This document shows positions 47,612 through 57,519 of a DNA stretch of 64,000 bases, in pieces. Origin of the DNA: Arthrobacter zhaoxinii (GTDB taxonomy: Bacteria; Actinomycetota; Actinomycetes; Actinomycetales; Micrococcaceae); the NCBI RefSeq assembly GCF_024385505.1, contig NZ_JANFLT010000005.1, positions 744,001-808,000 on the forward strand, read 5' to 3'. How positions within the stretch are numbered: the stretch's first letter is position 1; each line of letters starts with the position of its first letter. Position numbers and translations under genes: made by a program. Under the pieces are notes generated by a model, which saw only the letters and a list, made by a program, of their open reading frames with translations, did no database searches and was not told the origin of the DNA.

Positions 47612-47663
47612 AAAACCTAAGGGCCGGTGGCCGGGGTGACCCGGCCGCCGGCCCTTAGGTTTT
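47612..47663. terminator. 24-bp inverted repeat between divIVA and lspA
   Basis: Arms 47612-47635 and 47640-47663 pair with one G-T mismatch around GTGA, with A/T ends on both sides. It should terminate divIVA transcription on the minus strand, and its outer arm also carries the TAGGTT used as lspA -10. Confidence 0.75.
47614..47619 (-). promoter_or_regulatory. -10 element for leaderless lspA
   Basis: Minus strand TAGGTT ends 6 nt before the ATG at 47607. It sits within the arm of the inverted repeat, so terminator and promoter may share bases. Confidence 0.35.
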
Positions 47664-47767
47664 GTCAGTCAGCTTCTGCGCTGCCTGTTTTCTGCATTGT
47701 TCAACTTCTGAATCGCTGCCTGTACATCAGTTTAACCGATTCTCCAGGCGAGCTGTGCCGGAGGCAG

Positions 47768-48439
47768 TTACGCGTCGGCCGTTTCGGAGGCTACGGAACC
47801 GCGTGCATCCAGGTCACGCAGCTGGCCTTCGATGTAAGCCTTCAGGCGTGAACGGTAGTCCCGCTCAAAGCCGCGCAGCTGCTCGACCTTGCGCTCCAGG
47901 ACAGCCTTCTGCTGCTCCAAGGTGCTGAGGATCTTGCGGCTCTTCTCCTGCGCATCGGTGACAAGTCCGCTGGCTTCGATCTGCGCTTCGGCGATGATCT
48001 TGTCGCGCTGCTCAATGCCGGCACCGACGTAGTCGTCGTGCATCTTCTGTGCCATGGCCAGGATGCCTGCTGCGGTCTCCGTGTTGCTGACGGCGGGGGC
48101 CGGAGCCGGTTCGGGCTTGGCCTCGACGGGCGCCGGAACCTCTTCAACGACCGGGGCTTCAACCTTCGCCTCGGGCTCGGGCTTGGCCTCTTCCGGAACC
48201 TTCTCGACCTTCGGGGCAGCAGCCACCGGAGCCGGGACGGAGTCTGCCGACGCGGCGGCGGATCCTCCGGTCGCGGCCGCAGCCAGCTGGCTGCGGAGGT
48301 CTTCGTTTTCCGAGTTCAGCCGGCGCAGTTCGACCACGATCTCGTCGAGGAAGTCATCGACTTCGTCCTGGTCATAGCCTTCCCGGAACTTGGTCGGCTG
48401 GAACCGCTTGTTGACAACATCTTCTGGCGTCAGAGCCAT
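47768..48439 (-). CDS. divIVA: DivIVA/Wag31 cell-pole protein, 223 aa
   Basis: Coiled-coil membrane-curvature protein that directs wall growth at poles and septum. The N-terminal domain MALTPEDVVNKRFQPTKF has the membrane-facing Phe/Arg, followed by YDQDEVDDFLDEIV and a first coiled coil. A Pro/Ala/Glu-rich linker (about 65-125) then separates a second coiled coil (about 130-210). Good GAGGTGA before the ATG. Confidence 0.95.
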   Translation of the reverse strand: MALTPEDVVNKRFQPTKFREGYDQDEVDDFLDEIVVELRRLNSENEDLRSQLAAAATGGSAAASADSVPAPVAAAPKVEKVPEEAKPEPEAKVEAPVVEEVPAPVEAKPEPAPAPAVSNTETAAGILAMAQKMHDDYVGAGIEQRDKIIAEAQIEASGLVTDAQEKSRKILSTLEQQKAVLERKVEQLRGFERDYRSRLKAYIEGQLRDLDARGSVASETADA

Positions 48440-48457
48440 CTGGTCACCTCATACTGG

Positions 48458-48463
48458 ATTATA
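48458..48463 (-). promoter_or_regulatory. -10 element of divIVA
   Basis: Consensus TATAAT on the minus strand; the start would be near 48451, leaving a 12-nt leader that begins at the ribosome site. A -35 at the normal distance is poor (TTGACT lies 4 nt too close). Confidence 0.5.
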
Positions 48464-48596
48464 AGATTCGCCTGCCAGTCAAGCAGACGGTTCTACGTAG
48501 AGAATTACGGACATACAAAAATGCAGGGTTGTATTCGGCTTCACACTATATCGTTTGGTTTCCGAAAACTAACCGGACCCTGCGGCGCCGGCAGCG

Positions 48597-48887
48597 CTAG
48601 CGCGCGACCCCGACGACGACCTGCGTGAGGATTGAAACGAGGATAAACAGGACCAGGAATGCCAGGTCCAGCGCCACTCCTCCGAGGCGGAGCGGCGGGA
48701 TGATGCGCCGCAGCAGGCGGACGGGCGGGTCGGTGACACCGTAGACGCCCGTGGCGAGCAGCAGTGCGGGACCCTTGGGCCGCCACTGACGCGCAAACAT
48801 CTGCACCGCGTCGTAGACAATCCGCAGAATAAGTGCGAGCTGGAAAAGCACCAGCACCAGGTATACCAGGGGAAGAATGATATTCAC
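48597..48887 (-). CDS. YggT family membrane protein, 96 aa
   Basis: Two hydrophobic helices (IILPLVYLVLVLFQLALILRIV and DLAFLVLFILVSILTQVVVG in part) around the family's conserved GVYGVTDPPVRLLRRIIPPL. Found between sepF and divIVA in most actinobacteria; a link to wall growth or division is inferred from position. Confidence 0.92.
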   Translation of the reverse strand: MNIILPLVYLVLVLFQLALILRIVYDAVQMFARQWRPKGPALLLATGVYGVTDPPVRLLRRIIPPLRLGGVALDLAFLVLFILVSILTQVVVGVAR

Positions 48888-48950
48888 GCGCAGGGTTTCA
48901 TTTCCGGAAGTCGGTCGGCAGCCCCCGCGGCCCGTTGGTACGGCGCCACG

Positions 48951-49481
48951 TTAGCTCTGGTTGAAGAAGGTGGACTGCGATTCACTAATCTTCTTGTCGT
49001 CGCCCAGGACTTCAACATAGGAAGGCGAGAGCAGGAAAACCTTGTTGGTGACACGCTCAATGCTACCGCGCAGGCCGAAAACGAGGCCGGCGGAGAAGTC
49101 TACGAGCCGCTTGGCATCTGCTTCTCCCATGTCGGTGACGTTCATGATGACGGGGATGCCGTCACGGAAGCTTTCACCGATGATCTTGGCGTCGTTGTAG
49201 GACCGGGGGTGGACGGTCGTGATCTGACGCAGGCCCGATACGTCCTCGCGGGACGACGGTGCACGCTTGATGGGTGTCACGGGTGCGCGGTACTCCTCAA
49301 CTGCATTGCGGACGACGGGGGCGGGAGCCGCCTCCGGCGCCTCTTCATCGGGCTCATGGACGGGAGCGAAGTCTTCCTCCCGGGCAGGGGCTTCCCGCAG
49401 GTGCCGCTGTTCGGACTCGTAGTGCTCGTCACCATCGGCGAGCCCAAGGTAGATCATTGTCCTGCGCATTGCGCCAGCCAT
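48951..49481 (-). CDS. sepF: SepF, FtsZ membrane anchor, 176 aa
   Basis: Actinobacteria lack FtsA, and SepF anchors FtsZ to the membrane. The start [20 protein letters not shown] is the amphipathic anchor; a Glu/Pro linker follows, and the C-terminal fold has [20 protein letters not shown] and the [19 protein letters not shown] end. GAGGAG precedes the ATG. Tandem 11-bp repeats lie upstream. Confidence 0.95.
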   Translation of the reverse strand: MAGAMRRTMIYLGLADGDEHYESEQRHLREAPAREEDFAPVHEPDEEAPEAAPAPVVRNAVEEYRAPVTPIKRAPSSREDVSGLRQITTVHPRSYNDAKIIGESFRDGIPVIMNVTDMGEADAKRLVDFSAGLVFGLRGSIERVTNKVFLLSPSYVEVLGDDKKISESQSTFFNQS

Positions 49482-49516
49482 GGTTGCTCCTCATAATCCT
49501 TCAACGCCTAGCTGCC

Positions 49517-49549
49517 CGTTACTGTACTGGTACTGCATTGTTACTGCAT
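49517..49549. repeat. Three contiguous 11-bp direct repeats upstream of sepF
   Basis: Units CGTTACTGTAC, TGGTACTGCAT and TGTTACTGCAT fill 49517-49549 without gaps. The 11-bp period is one helix turn, so a protein bound to each unit would sit on the same face. They lie 36-68 nt upstream of the sepF ATG. Confidence 0.6.
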
Positions 49550-49603
49550 CTGCACGGTACAAACGGTGCTGCGCGGCGGCTGTCTGGTGTTCGTACTTTG
49601 ACG

Positions 49604-50362
49604 CTACCGTACCTGCGGTCGCGGGCCCAGAACATCGGACCCGATCCGCAGGTGTGTCGCCCCGTGGGCCGCGGCGGCCTCGAGGTCTGAACTCATTCCG
49701 GCGGAGATGCTCCGCGCCCCGGGATGGTCGGCCTGCAGCTGCTCCGAGAGCTTCCCCAGATGCGCGAAGGCTTCGCCCGCATCCCCGTCCAGGGGCGCCA
49801 CGGCCATCAGGCCGGACAGCACCAGGCCCGGGGTTCCGGCTACGGCCTCGGCAAGGCGCGGCAGATCCGCAGGCAAGGCTCCCCCTCGTCCGGGGTCTGC
49901 GGCCCTCGCGGGGTCCGCGCGCAGGTCCACCTGCAGGAAGCAGTGCAGGTCGGGGCGGGCGGGCAGCCCTTCTCCCCCGCGTCGCTGCTGCTCCGCTGCC
50001 ATGGCCTTGCCGAGGGCGGCCACGAGGGAAAGGCGGTCCACGGAGTGGACGGAGGCGGCGTAGCGGACCACGGACTTGGCCTTGTTGGACTGCAGCTGGC
50101 CGATGAAGTGCCAGTTCAGGCCCAGTTGCGCCAGCTCCGCGGCTTTCGCTGCGGCTTCCTGGTCCTTGTTTTCGCCGACGTCGCGCACGCCGAGTCCGGC
50201 AAGGATCCCGACGTCGGACGCCGGAAAGTACTTGGTGACCACAATGAGGTGCGGTTCTGCGGTACCGGCGGGGCGGTCGGCCGCAGCGATGCGCTCCCGA
50301 ACGCGCTGCAGCCGGTCGCGAAGCTCGTCGGCCCGGGAAGGAAATTCGGAGAGTAAAGTCAT
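49604..50362 (-). CDS. YggS/PLPBP family PLP-binding protein, 252 aa
   Basis: Pyridoxal phosphate homeostasis protein, single-domain alanine-racemase-like barrel. The PLP lysine is in LIVVTKYFPASDV, followed by VGENKDQEAAAK and WHFIGQLQSNKAKSV, and the C-terminal SAGMSSDLEAA phosphate loop. Usual neighbour of sepF. Confidence 0.95.
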   Translation of the reverse strand: MTLLSEFPSRADELRDRLQRVRERIAAADRPAGTAEPHLIVVTKYFPASDVGILAGLGVRDVGENKDQEAAAKAAELAQLGLNWHFIGQLQSNKAKSVVRYAASVHSVDRLSLVAALGKAMAAEQQRRGGEGLPARPDLHCFLQVDLRADPARAADPGRGGALPADLPRLAEAVAGTPGLVLSGLMAVAPLDGDAGEAFAHLGKLSEQLQADHPGARSISAGMSSDLEAAAAHGATHLRIGSDVLGPRPQVR

Positions 50363-50407
50363 GGTCTTTCCATTATCCCCGGCCGCTGCGGCGGATCCGC
50401 CGCAGGG

Positions 50408-51130
50408 TCAGGGGCGCTGCCAGATCAGGCCGGCAAGGCGTCCGGTTGCCGGGTCCCGGCGGTGGGAGAACAGATCCTCGTTCTCCAGGGTGCAGCCCGC
50501 AACGCGCTCCACGGCCACCCCCAGGTCCTCGAGCTGCGCCTGCGCCCCCGCCGGAAGATCAAGGGCGGGCGTGCCGCTGCGGGTGGTAGCGGCCGTGGCC
50601 GGCAGCAGGGCAACGGACTCGGCCTGCATGTCCGCGGGCACCTCGTAGCATTCCCCGCAGACGCAGGGGCCGATCCACGCCTGGATACCGGTTCCGCCGG
50701 CGGCCCGCATCCGGTCCACGGCTTCGGGCAGGATGCGGTCCAGCAGGCCGCGGCGGCCGGCGTGGACCGCGGCTGTGACGGAAACTCCGTCCGCACGGGT
50801 CCCGGCCAGCAGGACGGGCACGCAGTCGGCCACCATGACTGCGAGTGGTGCAGAGCCATCGGTGCTGATCAGTCCGTCGGCGGTGGGGGCTTCACAGTCC
50901 GGATCGGCGGCCTCTTCCACCACAGCGGAGTGGATCTGGTTCATGAACCGCAGGGAACCGGCAGCGACGCCCATCTGAGCCTCGAGTGCGGCCCGCCGCT
51001 GCAGGACCGCCGCCGGATCATCGCCGACATGCAAAGCGAGGTTGCCCGCGGATGTATTCGTGAAGGCCACCTGCAGGTTGTCGCCAACCTGCCTGTGCCA
51101 CCAGAACATCCGGGACAACCCCCCTGCCAT
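50408..51130 (-). CDS. pgeF: PgeF/YfiH laccase-domain protein, 240 aa
   Basis: Peptidoglycan editing factor family; bacterial members hydrolyse or edit non-canonical muropeptides and some act as purine nucleosidases. Metal-site residues: NQIHSAVV, ADCVPVLL, AVHAGRRGL and IGPCVCGECYEV. Lies directly between yggS and ftsZ as in most actinobacteria. Confidence 0.93.
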   Translation of the reverse strand: MAGGLSRMFWWHRQVGDNLQVAFTNTSAGNLALHVGDDPAAVLQRRAALEAQMGVAAGSLRFMNQIHSAVVEEAADPDCEAPTADGLISTDGSAPLAVMVADCVPVLLAGTRADGVSVTAAVHAGRRGLLDRILPEAVDRMRAAGGTGIQAWIGPCVCGECYEVPADMQAESVALLPATAATTRSGTPALDLPAGAQAQLEDLGVAVERVAGCTLENEDLFSHRRDPATGRLAGLIWQRP

Positions 51131-51171
51131 GCTCAGCTGCTCTTACTCTGCTGTTTCGCCGATCCGTCTTC

Positions 51172-52368
51172 CTACTTCAGGAAGTCGGGCACATCCAGGT
51201 CATCCGGACGGCCGGTGGACAGATCGGATTCGACGACGGCCGGAAGGTCGATGTCGAAGCCGGCGTCGGCCGGGACGTCACTCTGCTGGCGGGACCGCTG
51301 CGACCAGGCAGACAGGCCGGCGGAAGCCGGAGCGGCAGCACCGAAGCCGCCTGCAGCCGCTGCCGAGGCAGGCGGTGCGGCGGGTTCAGCGGGCTTGTGC
51401 TGTGCAGGCTGCGAGGTGACATCCACTTGGTCGAAGCCTGCTGCGATGACCGTAACCCGTGCTTCGTCGCCCAGGGCGTCGTCAATGACGGCGCCGAAGA
51501 TGATGTTGGCTTCGGGGTGGGCAACTTCCTGCACCAGGCGTGCGGCCTCGTTGATCTCGAACAGGCCGAGGTCGGAGCCGCCCTGGATGGACAGCAGCAC
51601 GCCGTGCGCGCCGTCGATCGAGGCTTCGAGCAGAGGAGAAGCTATTGCCAGCTCGGCGGCCTTGACGGCACGGTCCTCGCCGCGGGCCGAACCGATACCC
51701 ATGAGGGCCGAACCGGCGCCCTGCATCACGGACTTGACGTCCGCGAAGTCGAGGTTGATCAGACCCGGAGTGGTGATCAGGTCGGTAATGCCCTGGACAC
51801 CGGAGAGCAGGACCTGGTCCGCGGAGCGGAAGGCGTCCAGCATGGAGACGTTGCGGTCGCTGATGGAGAGCAGGCGGTCATTCGGGATAACGATCAGCGT
51901 GTCGACTTCGTCGCGCAGCGTATCGATACCGGATTCGGCCTGGTTGGAGCGGCGCCGGCCTTCGAAGGTGAAGGGGCGCGTCACAACGCCGATGGTCAGC
52001 GCGCCGAGCGAACGGGCGATCCGGGCAACAACGGGAGCGCCGCCGGTACCCGTGCCGCCGCCTTCGCCTGCGGTGACGAAGACCATGTCTGCGCCGCGGA
52101 GGACTTCCTCGATCTCCTCGGCGTGGTCCTCGGCGGCCTTGCGGCCCACCTCGGGATCAGCGCCGGCGCCCAGGCCGCGGGTGAGTTCGCGTCCGACGTC
52201 GAGCTTGACGTCGGCGTCGCTCATCAGCAATGCCTGTGCATCGGTGTTGATGGCGATGAACTCCACGCCGCGGAGGCCTACATCGATCATCCGGTTTACG
52301 GCGTTCACGCCACCGCCGCCGATGCCGACGACCTTGATGACGGCCAAGTAATTCTGCGGTGCTGCCAC
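51172..52368 (-). CDS. ftsZ: Cell division protein FtsZ, 398 aa
   Basis: Tubulin-like GTPase that forms the Z ring. N-terminal [15 protein letters not shown], the tubulin signature [24 protein letters not shown], and a short C-terminal peptide [10 protein letters not shown] that binds SepF. GTG at 52368 ([10 protein letters not shown]) with AGGGAC upstream is preferred over the longer frame to 52434, which adds only a non-conserved 22-residue stretch. Confidence 0.97.
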   Translation of the reverse strand: MAAPQNYLAVIKVVGIGGGGVNAVNRMIDVGLRGVEFIAINTDAQALLMSDADVKLDVGRELTRGLGAGADPEVGRKAAEDHAEEIEEVLRGADMVFVTAGEGGGTGTGGAPVVARIARSLGALTIGVVTRPFTFEGRRRSNQAESGIDTLRDEVDTLIVIPNDRLLSISDRNVSMLDAFRSADQVLLSGVQGITDLITTPGLINLDFADVKSVMQGAGSALMGIGSARGEDRAVKAAELAIASPLLEASIDGAHGVLLSIQGGSDLGLFEINEAARLVQEVAHPEANIIFGAVIDDALGDEARVTVIAAGFDQVDVTSQPAQHKPAEPAAPPASAAAAGGFGAAAPASAGLSAWSQRSRQQSDVPADAGFDIDLPAVVESDLSTGRPDDLDVPDFLK

Positions 52369-52579
52369 GTCCTGTGTCCCTTGTTCGAATCTCTGCAACT
52401 TTATGTTTTCTACAACTGCGTGTTTCCTGCACAACTGCCTGCGTTCAGCAGCTGCGTATGTTCCTGCGAACCGGCCTTGCCTTCAGACCGGTTCCCGGCC
52501 GCCGGCACCCCCGCGGTCCCCAGCGGAATCCTGGGGTACCGCCGGACGCCCGGCCGAAAACCTTGAACCAACAAAACCC

Positions 52580-52600
52580 TAACCCTCAACTTGAGGGTTA
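52580..52600. promoter_or_regulatory. Perfect 10-1-10 palindrome upstream of ftsZ
   Basis: TAACCCTCAA-C-TTGAGGGTTA. The half-site is partly repeated next to it (CCTAACCCT), on the ftsZ-proximal side. The shape suits a dimeric repressor or a MerR-class activator. Confidence 0.55.
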
Positions 52601-52609
52601 TAGTTATGT

Positions 52610-52627
52610 CAAGTAATCCATTACTTG
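52610..52627. promoter_or_regulatory. Perfect 8-2-8 palindrome upstream of ftsZ
   Basis: CAAGTAAT-CC-ATTACTTG, with its left end overlapping the TTGACA hexamer on the minus strand. A protein bound here would cover the -35. Confidence 0.5.
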
Positions 52628-52701
52628 GAACGCTATGGGGCCAGCGCCGCTTCCGCAAATACCGGACCCGCGTGTCGGCTTAATCTTTCCTCACGCACCG
52701 G

Positions 52702-53661
52702 TCAACGTGTGACCGGGCGCTCGGGAGTGCTGACATCGTAGACCTGTACCGGCGGATCCGACGGTTCCATCTTCAGGAGCGCTTCAAGCACCCGCGCCTT
52801 AGCCTCGTTGGCATCGGCACTCCCCCAGAATACTGTCTGTCCGCTGTTGAGCTTCAGCTCGACTGAATCCACTGTCTGGGCGGAGGCGTTTTCCAGCCGT
52901 GCCAGCACCTCCGGCGGCAGCGCCGCCAGCACCGCCGTGATGCTGGGGAAGACCTTCGCGTTGACGGCTTCGCCGCCGCCGGCAATCAGCGGCAGCGGCA
53001 CCGCGGCCCGGTCCGGCGCAGCCGCCAGCCGGCGTCCCTCTTCATCGATGAGGACATGTCCCCCGCCCTCCTGCAGCACTGCTACGGGAATGCGTTCGGT
53101 TACCTTGACCACCAGGGTGGAAGGGGGCTGGGCCGCCACCTCGACCTTTTCGATTTCCGGACGGTCTTTCAGCAGGTCTTCCACGTCGGCGTCGGAGATG
53201 GTGGGCAGGGTCTGCCCCTTGAGCGGTTCCAGTGCCGCTTCGGCCTGCGCACGCGGCAGCAGCGAGGTTCCCTCGACCTCCACGGTCTTCAGGGCCAGCA
53301 TCGGCGAGAAATACAGCAGGACAAAAAACAGCGCCGTGGCGAGCAGGGCGGACCCGACCGTGATCCAGGCAATCCTGCGCCGCCGGCGGGCCGGCGGTTC
53401 CGGGAACGCCAGGACCGTTCCGGCGGTGTCTGCGCCGCTGCCGGACGGTGCCGGAGATGCGCCGGCCGGCCGCGGAGCGCCCGCTGCGCGGCCCGCGGCC
53501 CTGGGGACTGCCGCACCGGTGGACTTTCCGGTGGACTTGCCGGCGGGCTTCCCGGAGGTGCTGACTGCGGGTCCGGCCGCGGGGGCCGAATCTTCCGGGT
53601 CGAGGGCACGGGTGGCTGTGATGGTCTCGTCGCCGCTCCCCGGGCGCTTCCTACCGGCCAT
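52702..53661 (-). CDS. ftsQ: Cell division protein FtsQ, 319 aa
   Basis: Bitopic divisome protein. A long Ala/Pro/Ser/Lys-rich cytosolic region (about 1-100, with KSTGKSTG repeats), one helix (about 106-126, ITVGSALLATALFFVLLYF), the POTRA domain beginning LKTVEVEGTSLL, and the beta domain. ATG at 53661 overlaps the end of murC by 11 nt and is the sensible start; upstream codons are antisense-like murC sequence. Confidence 0.93.
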   Translation of the reverse strand: MAGRKRPGSGDETITATRALDPEDSAPAAGPAVSTSGKPAGKSTGKSTGAAVPRAAGRAAGAPRPAGASPAPSGSGADTAGTVLAFPEPPARRRRRIAWITVGSALLATALFFVLLYFSPMLALKTVEVEGTSLLPRAQAEAALEPLKGQTLPTISDADVEDLLKDRPEIEKVEVAAQPPSTLVVKVTERIPVAVLQEGGGHVLIDEEGRRLAAAPDRAAVPLPLIAGGGEAVNAKVFPSITAVLAALPPEVLARLENASAQTVDSVELKLNSGQTVFWGSADANEAKARVLEALLKMEPSDPPVQVYDVSTPERPVTR

Positions 53662-55084
53662 CGGCAGCGTTCCCGGCGGAGGCGGCCGAGCGGGCCGGAA
53701 CGGCTGCCAGCCGGGCCACCAGTTCGGAACCGAGGCCGGTGACGTCACCGGCTCCGACTGTCAGGATGATGTCGCCGGCGTCGGCGGCGTCAGCAACCTG
53801 TGCCACTGCCTGGTCCGTGGTGCCGGCATAACCTCCCGGGACATGCAGGCGGGAGGTGATCAGCTCACTGGTCACGCCTTCGATGGGATCTTCCCGGGCC
53901 GGGTAGATGTCCAGCACGGTGGCGGTGTCGGCGAGGTCGAGCGCTGCGGCGAACTCCGCTGCGAAACTGCGGGTCCGGCTGAACAGGTGGGGCTGGAACA
54001 AGACGTGCACCCGGTGCGCGCCCGCAACGGTGCGGGCCGCTTTCAGTGCGGCGTTTACTTCGGTGGGGTGGTGGGCGTAGTCGTCGAAGACCTGCACGCC
54101 GCGGGCGGCGCCGCGGGACTCGAACCGTCTGGCTGCTCCGGAGAACGTGCCCAGCCCTGCCGCGGCCGCCTCGGGATCAACACCCAGTTCCAGGGCGACG
54201 GCAAAGGCCGCAGCGGCATTGAGGATGTTATGGGCGCCGGGAACCTGCAGGACCAGCTGCACCTGCCCCTTCCGCCCGTCCACCGCGAAATGCAGTGTGC
54301 TGGTCGAACCGGCACCGTCCGGGCGGGTATCCGAAACACGGATGTCCGCTCCTTCGGTGTAACCGTAGGTGGCTGCGCGGACGTCCGGGCAGCGTTCAAC
54401 GAGGCTGACCGCACCGGCGTCGTCCGCGCACGCCACAAGGAGCCCCTCGGGCGGGAGCAGCGTCGTGAAGGCGTCGAAGGAGGCAAAGACCGCTTCCTCG
54501 GTGCCGTAGTGGTCCAGATGGTCGGCCTCGACGTTGGTGACCACGCTGATACGCGGGTCGTAGTTCAGGAAGGAACCGTCGGACTCGTCGGCTTCGGCCA
54601 CGAAGACGGGCCCGGCGCCGTGCGCGGCGTTGACGCCAAGGGCGGCAACATCCCCGCCGATAGCGAAGGACGGATCCAGTCCGGCCTCGCGCAGCATGAC
54701 GGTGATCATGGCCGTGGTGGTGGTTTTGCCGTGGGTGCCGGCCACCGCCACCAGGTCCTGTTCGCCCATGGCCGCGGAGAGCGCGACGGAGCGGTGAATG
54801 ATCCGCAGTCCGCGGGACCGCGCCCGGGCCAGCTCGGGGTTCGTCTCGCGAATGGCCGTCGAGACAACCACGGTGTCCGCATCCGCAACGTTGGCGGCGT
54901 CGTGCCCTACGAACACGGCCGCGCCCAGCGCTTCAAGGGCACGCAGTCCCGGAGAGTCCTTGGCATCGGATCCGGAGACCGGGATGCCCTGGGCGAGGAG
55001 CACCCGGGCCACGGCCGACATGCCGGCGCCGCCGAGGCCGATGAAGTGGACCTGTCCCAGGTCGGATGGATTCAGCCGGTTCAT
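53651..55084 (-). CDS. murC: UDP-N-acetylmuramate-L-alanine ligase, 477 aa
   Basis: Adds the first amino acid of the stem peptide. N-terminal UDP-binding [14 protein letters not shown], the ATP loop [14 protein letters not shown] (about 113-126), ADESDGSFL and [10 protein letters not shown]. It overlaps murG by 4 nt. Confidence 0.97.
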   Translation of the reverse strand: MNRLNPSDLGQVHFIGLGGAGMSAVARVLLAQGIPVSGSDAKDSPGLRALEALGAAVFVGHDAANVADADTVVVSTAIRETNPELARARSRGLRIIHRSVALSAAMGEQDLVAVAGTHGKTTTTAMITVMLREAGLDPSFAIGGDVAALGVNAAHGAGPVFVAEADESDGSFLNYDPRISVVTNVEADHLDHYGTEEAVFASFDAFTTLLPPEGLLVACADDAGAVSLVERCPDVRAATYGYTEGADIRVSDTRPDGAGSTSTLHFAVDGRKGQVQLVLQVPGAHNILNAAAAFAVALELGVDPEAAAAGLGTFSGAARRFESRGAARGVQVFDDYAHHPTEVNAALKAARTVAGAHRVHVLFQPHLFSRTRSFAAEFAAALDLADTATVLDIYPAREDPIEGVTSELITSRLHVPGGYAGTTDQAVAQVADAADAGDIILTVGAGDVTGLGSELVARLAAVPARSAASAGNAADGR

Positions 55085-56190
55085 GCCTTTGACCTATCGC
55101 TTGCTTCGAGGATGAATGCAGCCATCCGGGCGTCCGCGTCGCGGATGCCCAGCGCCGCGGACGCCTTCGACATCGCGTCGAGGGCCGCCGGATCGGCCAG
55201 CAAAGGTATCAGCCTTTCGGAGATCCAGTCGGCTGTGAAGAGGGAATCGGCGACCGTCAGTGCCCCGCCCGCAGCCACGAGGGCTTCTGCGTTGAGGGCC
55301 TGCTCGCCGTTGCCGTGCGGCAGCGGAACCAGGACGGCAGGAAGCCCTACGGCGCTGATTTCACAGACCGTCCCTGCCCCGGAACGGGCCAGCAGCAGGT
55401 CCGCGGCCGCGTAGGCCTGTTCCATGCCGTCGATGTACTCCACCTGCGTGTAGCCGCGGGCCGCAATCGGTTTTCCGCCGGCGTCCAGCAGGGACTTGCC
55501 GCGGCCGGTGATGTGCAGCGTCTGGATACCCGCAGCAGCCAGCGCCGGAAGGGCCTGCTCCACGGCACGGTTGATACTCGCGGCGCCCGAGGAGCCGCCG
55601 GTCACCACCAGTGTGGGCCGGTCCTGCTCGAGCCCCAGCGCCGACCGCGCCGCACCCCGCGCTTCGGCCCGGTCCAGCGAGGAGATTTCCCGGCGCATCG
55701 GCATGCCCACCCACGTTGCCCGCGGCAGGTTTGTGGACTCGAAGGCCACCCCGGTGACGGCGGCGAAGCGCGCGCCCACGCGGTTAGCCAGGCCCGGACG
55801 GGCGTTGGCCTCGTGCACGATCACCGGCAGCGAGCGGCGCCGGGCCGCCAGGTACACCGGAGTGGAAACGTAGCCGCCCACGCCTACGACGACGTCGGCC
55901 TGCGCCGAGTCCAGGATCTCCCCGGCCTGCCGCACGGCACGCACCAGGCGCGCCGGCAGTTTCGCCAGGTCCGCAGAGGGCCGGCGGGGCATGGGTACCC
56001 GGTCAATGGTGGCCAGCTCATAACCCGCTGCCGGTACCAGCCGCGTTTCCATCCCCGAGGCGGTCCCCACTACGGTGATGCGGGCGTCGGGGCGGCGTGC
56101 CTTCACGGCATCTGCGACGGCCAGGAGCGGACTGATGTGCCCGGCGGTGCCGCCTCCGGCCAGGACTACGGACAGGGAATGCTGCGTCAT
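55081..56190 (-). CDS. murG: UDP-GlcNAc transferase MurG, 369 aa
   Basis: Makes lipid II from lipid I at the inner face of the membrane. Two Gly-rich loops, [16 protein letters not shown] (N-terminal) and [12 protein letters not shown] (C-terminal), and the UDP-binding [18 protein letters not shown] overlaps with both ftsW and murC. Confidence 0.97.
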   Translation of the reverse strand: MTQHSLSVVLAGGGTAGHISPLLAVADAVKARRPDARITVVGTASGMETRLVPAAGYELATIDRVPMPRRPSADLAKLPARLVRAVRQAGEILDSAQADVVVGVGGYVSTPVYLAARRRSLPVIVHEANARPGLANRVGARFAAVTGVAFESTNLPRATWVGMPMRREISSLDRAEARGAARSALGLEQDRPTLVVTGGSSGAASINRAVEQALPALAAAGIQTLHITGRGKSLLDAGGKPIAARGYTQVEYIDGMEQAYAAADLLLARSGAGTVCEISAVGLPAVLVPLPHGNGEQALNAEALVAAGGALTVADSLFTADWISERLIPLLADPAALDAMSKASAALGIRDADARMAAFILEASDRSKA

Positions 56191-57518
56191 GGAGCTGTTG
56201 GTTCACTTTCGGGGATTTTGCGGGCAAAGGAAAGCAGGACGCCGACGGCGGCGAGCGTGAAGGTCAGCGATGATCCGCCGTAGGAAATGAACGGAAGCGG
56301 AACACCGATGACGGGCAGCAGCCCGGTCACCATGGCAATGTTCACCGAAGCCTGGCCGATGATCCAGACCAGGATGGCGCCGCAGACAATGCGGATGAAC
56401 GGATCGGTGTGGCGCATGGTGACCCGTACCGTGGCGATGGCGAGGACCGCGAAGAGGCTGACCACCACGAGTGTGCCCAGCAGACCGAACTCTTCGCCGA
56501 TGATGGCGAAGATGAAGTCATTGTGCGCTTCCGGGATCCAGTTCCATTTCTGCCGGCTCTGTCCGATGCCGAGCCCCAGCCAGCCGCCGGAAGCCAGCGC
56601 GTACATGCCGGCGTTGGCCTGGTCGCAGAGGCCCGTGCTGCAGTCCAGCTGCAGCCAGGCGCTGATGCGGCTGGAGCGGTTGCTGCTGACGAGGGACATC
56701 AGCACGGCACCGACTGCTGCGCCCGCGGCCAGGACGCCCAGGAAGCGCAGCGGTGCTCCGGCGAAGAACAGGGCGGCGACCATGATCATGCCCATCACGA
56801 TCACCGTACCGAGGTCGCTGCCGAGCATGACCAGCAGGATCAGGATTCCGCCGCCGGGAACCACCGGGATCAGGGCGTGCTTCCATTCGGTGATCAGCCG
56901 GCCCTTCATGGACAGGACCGCCGCGAACCAGATGGCCATGGCCAGCTTTGCGGCCTCGGAGGGCTGTCCGGTGATGGGACCGATCTCGATCCAGTTCTTA
57001 TTGCCGTTGACTTCCTTGCCGATCACCAGCACCAGGACCAGCAGGATGAAGGCAAGGGCGTACAGGAACCAGGCGAGGGCGCGGTAGTGCGACGGGCCCA
57101 GCCGTGAGAGTCCCAGCATGGCGAGGACGCCTGCTGCGGCGAACATGGCCTGCTTCAGGAACAGGTCGAACGTCGTGGCGGCTCCGGCGTCGCTCCCGGC
57201 GGCAGCGGCGATGGACTCGACCGAGGAGGCCGAAAGCACCATCATCAGGCCGATGGCGGTCAGGGTCAGGGTGGCACCGAGGATCATGTAGTAGCTCGAT
57301 CCGGTGGCACTGCGTCCGCTTCCCTCGAGGAGGACGAGGAAACGCTCCACGAACGACGCCGGCTTGGACTGTCGTTTCGCGGCGTACGGGCGAGCGGGCG
57401 CCGCCTTAGTCCCGGTTCCGGGACCGGCTTTCACCTCGCCCGTGCCGTTACCGGCTGTGGCCGCGGGGTTTCGGCGCAGGACCGGCTTGCGTTTGCTGCC
57501 GGTGGGCGTGGTGACCAA
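56187..57518 (-). CDS. ftsW: SEDS peptidoglycan polymerase FtsW, 443 aa
   Basis: Septal glycosyltransferase with ten helices. The SEDS signature [19 protein letters not shown] is near the C-terminus, and the catalytic Asp region lies in an outer loop. Basic cytosolic N-terminus of about 75 residues. The start is TTG at 57518; AAAGGAG inside the end of murD lies 8 nt before it. Confidence 0.94.
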   Translation of the reverse strand: MVTTPTGSKRKPVLRRNPAATAGNGTGEVKAGPGTGTKAAPARPYAAKRQSKPASFVERFLVLLEGSGRSATGSSYYMILGATLTLTAIGLMMVLSASSVESIAAAAGSDAGAATTFDLFLKQAMFAAAGVLAMLGLSRLGPSHYRALAWFLYALAFILLVLVLVIGKEVNGNKNWIEIGPITGQPSEAAKLAMAIWFAAVLSMKGRLITEWKHALIPVVPGGGILILLVMLGSDLGTVIVMGMIMVAALFFAGAPLRFLGVLAAGAAVGAVLMSLVSSNRSSRISAWLQLDCSTGLCDQANAGMYALASGGWLGLGIGQSRQKWNWIPEAHNDFIFAIIGEEFGLLGTLVVVSLFAVLAIATVRVTMRHTDPFIRIVCGAILVWIIGQASVNIAMVTGLLPVIGVPLPFISYGGSSLTFTLAAVGVLLSFARKIPESEPTAP

Positions 57519-57519
57519 T

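Larger units (their letters stand above)
52369..52701. other. 333-bp ftsQ-ftsZ spacer, ftsZ control region
   Basis: Largest spacer in the window, no gene. It is AT-richer than its surroundings at 52560-52630, where two perfect palindromes flank a consensus TTGACA (minus strand 52612-52607). No good -10 is found at 16-18 nt from this -35. The rest, about 200 nt up to the ftsZ GTG, would be leader. Confidence 0.7.
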
